Positions 62,792 through 64,000 of a DNA stretch of 64,000 nucleotides are shown here, piece by piece (within the stretch, counting starts at the first letter, position 1; every line of letters starts with the position of its first letter). This stretch comes from Eutypella sp. D-1 (lineage: Eukaryota > Ascomycota > Sordariomycetes > Xylariales > Diatrypaceae). The notes under the pieces are model-generated. The model did no database searches and was not told the DNA's origin. It saw nothing but the letters and a program-made list of their open reading frames with translations. A program made the position numbers and the translations under genes. Where the stretch lies: assembly GCA_023313575.1 (NCBI GenBank), contig JAJTTP010000014.1:496001-560000 (forward strand), in the 5' to 3' direction.

Positions 62792-64000
62792 ATGTATTTA
62801 CCACGGGATTTGATATCAAAACTATACGTCCACCTCCAAAAGACGCGACATCCCCTCTCTCCGCCTGTGTTAATCCTGGTCGCCCTTGAGCCCGATTCTC
62901 TCTGCGCCTGTCGCATATTGACACGACTTCTCAAGCACGACTACATACCGCACAAGATCCATCCTGTAGCAGGATATGGGGATCTCGAGCGTGCGGGGCA
63001 GGAGCTCGTCGCTCCCATGATGGAGACGCGTGGTGGGAGCGGCGGGGTTGTCGTGTGTCTTGGCGTCGGAGGTATGATAGATATGGGCACGATTCTAGGC
63101 TTGGAGATTGAGGGAGAAGAGACTACCTTCGGCGGCGTGGAAGTATGGGTCATTGACTCGCACCGCCCCTGGAACCTGGCCAACGTCTTCGGCGGCTATC
63201 CCCTCGAGGCGGCCTCGGAAGCCACCTCTAGTTATCAGTCTCGTGCTCCTGAGGGCGTGAGCGCGGGTCGCATTGGGCGGAGCTATAAGCCTGGAAAGGG
63301 TGGCATCGTAGTCTTGGACGACGGGGACATCGAAGAACAGCTGGGAACGGAACGAGATGCGTATCTCGCCCTTGTCGACATGCCCGATGTCGAAGCCGAA
63401 GAGGGCGACCTATACGGCGACAGTGAATCCGAGGAAGAATATGAACAAGACGAACCAGAAGAGCCCTTGCCGCGGCCCGGGAAGAAGAGAAAGTCATGGT
63501 CCGACCGAGATGACAGTAGTGACGACGATGACGATCGACCACGGCAAAGGAGGAGGAGCAATTCGGTAAGCTCTGCGGTGCTTTCTCAGCAATTCTTATG
63601 CTAATTCAATTACAGTCAACACCGATTCCGAGCTCACCACGCCTCCCGGCGCAACGTGGACTTATTTCAATACGAGATGACCCCATCGTTCCGTCTTCCG
63701 ATCCCTCAGAGAATGCACCATCTGCCGCACAACCGCCCAAAGGCCCGTCCGCCCGGACCCTGCGAAGGCGGCTTCTCAGGATGAGACACGAAAACGAGGA
63801 CGTTCTGCGGAAGTACTACCGTATGGGTACTTCGTATTCCGAGCCGGTATCCGCTATGATGTACTCCTTGGCGTCGGAGCTAGGCCGGGAAGATAACGAT
63901 CTCCTGTGGCTTACCATCGTAGGTGTGACTTCCATGGAATTATATGGACGGTCATCGGCCGGTTTGGCGGTTACGGTGCGCGGCTCAGAATCCAGACCAA
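62792..64000 (+). CDS. cdc45: CDC45 replication initiation factor, 3' part beyond the window
   Basis: Exon 1 (62792-63565) and exon 2 (from 63616) are joined by a 50-base intron; the gene runs off the right edge, 386 residues being visible. The start MYLPRDLISKLYVHLQ and ALEPDSLCACRILTRLLKHD, PHKIHPVAGYGDL and VVVCLGVGGMID match the conserved N-terminal DHH-like region of Cdc45. A long acidic stretch with Glu/Asp runs then a basic KKRK and RQRRR segment separates it from LLRMRHENEDVLRKYY and GTSYSEPVSAMMYSLASELG, the next conserved block. Cdc45 joins Mcm2-7 and GINS to form the replicative helicase. Confidence 0.92.

Overview
The window looks like nuclear DNA of a filamentous ascomycete (Pezizomycotina, probably Sordariomycetes). 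This is inferred from short introns (about 50-210 nt, mostly 50-120) with GTRNGT-type donors, CTAAC/CTGAT-like branch points and YAG acceptors; from genes typical of these fungi (COP9 signalosome subunit 4, a LaeA-like methyltransferase, a Clr5-ankyrin protein); and from a 9-kb AT-rich block whose degenerate retrotransposon carries the C:G-to-T:A decay of repeat-induced point mutation (RIP). No rRNA, tRNA or CRISPR was seen. Splice junctions were read by eye and checked for frame; most models close without conflict, and the exceptions are stated.

Left compartment (1-31.2 kb), conserved housekeeping genes: Vps9 (endosomal Rab GEF with CUE domain); a small unknown protein; a MYND zinc-finger protein with an in-frame TAG that may be an intron end; COP9 subunit 4; an SGNH hydrolase; a large DUF726/TMCO4-type alpha/beta-hydrolase membrane protein; Utp23 (18S rRNA processing); a Ptc7-type PP2C phosphatase; the spliceosomal DEAH helicase Prp22; and a secreted S33/TAP-like peptidase. 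Intergenic spacers carry many long poly-G/C runs and microsatellites.

Middle (31.97-40.96 kb): a gene-empty, RIP-mutated AT block. It holds a Ty3/gypsy LTR retrotransposon on the minus strand (32,534-39,848) with recognisable but broken reverse transcriptase and integrase, plus solo LTRs of related families. Three of these have perfect 5-bp target-site duplications, which gives a readable nesting order.

Right compartment (41-62 kb), accessory genes, sparse and individually intact or broken: a Clr5-ankyrin gene interrupted by an in-frame stop; a divergently oriented, three-exon 91-aa single-pass membrane protein; a single-exon cytochrome P450; two small secreted cysteine-containing proteins; a JmjC protein of the KDM8/JMJD5 type; and a LaeA-like SAM methyltransferase. 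There is no polyketide or peptide synthase, so this is not a recognisable metabolite cluster. The window ends inside CDC45 (62,792 onward), a return to conserved genes. The most unusual material is the nested LTR archaeology and the broken Clr5-ankyrin gene facing the small membrane-protein gene.
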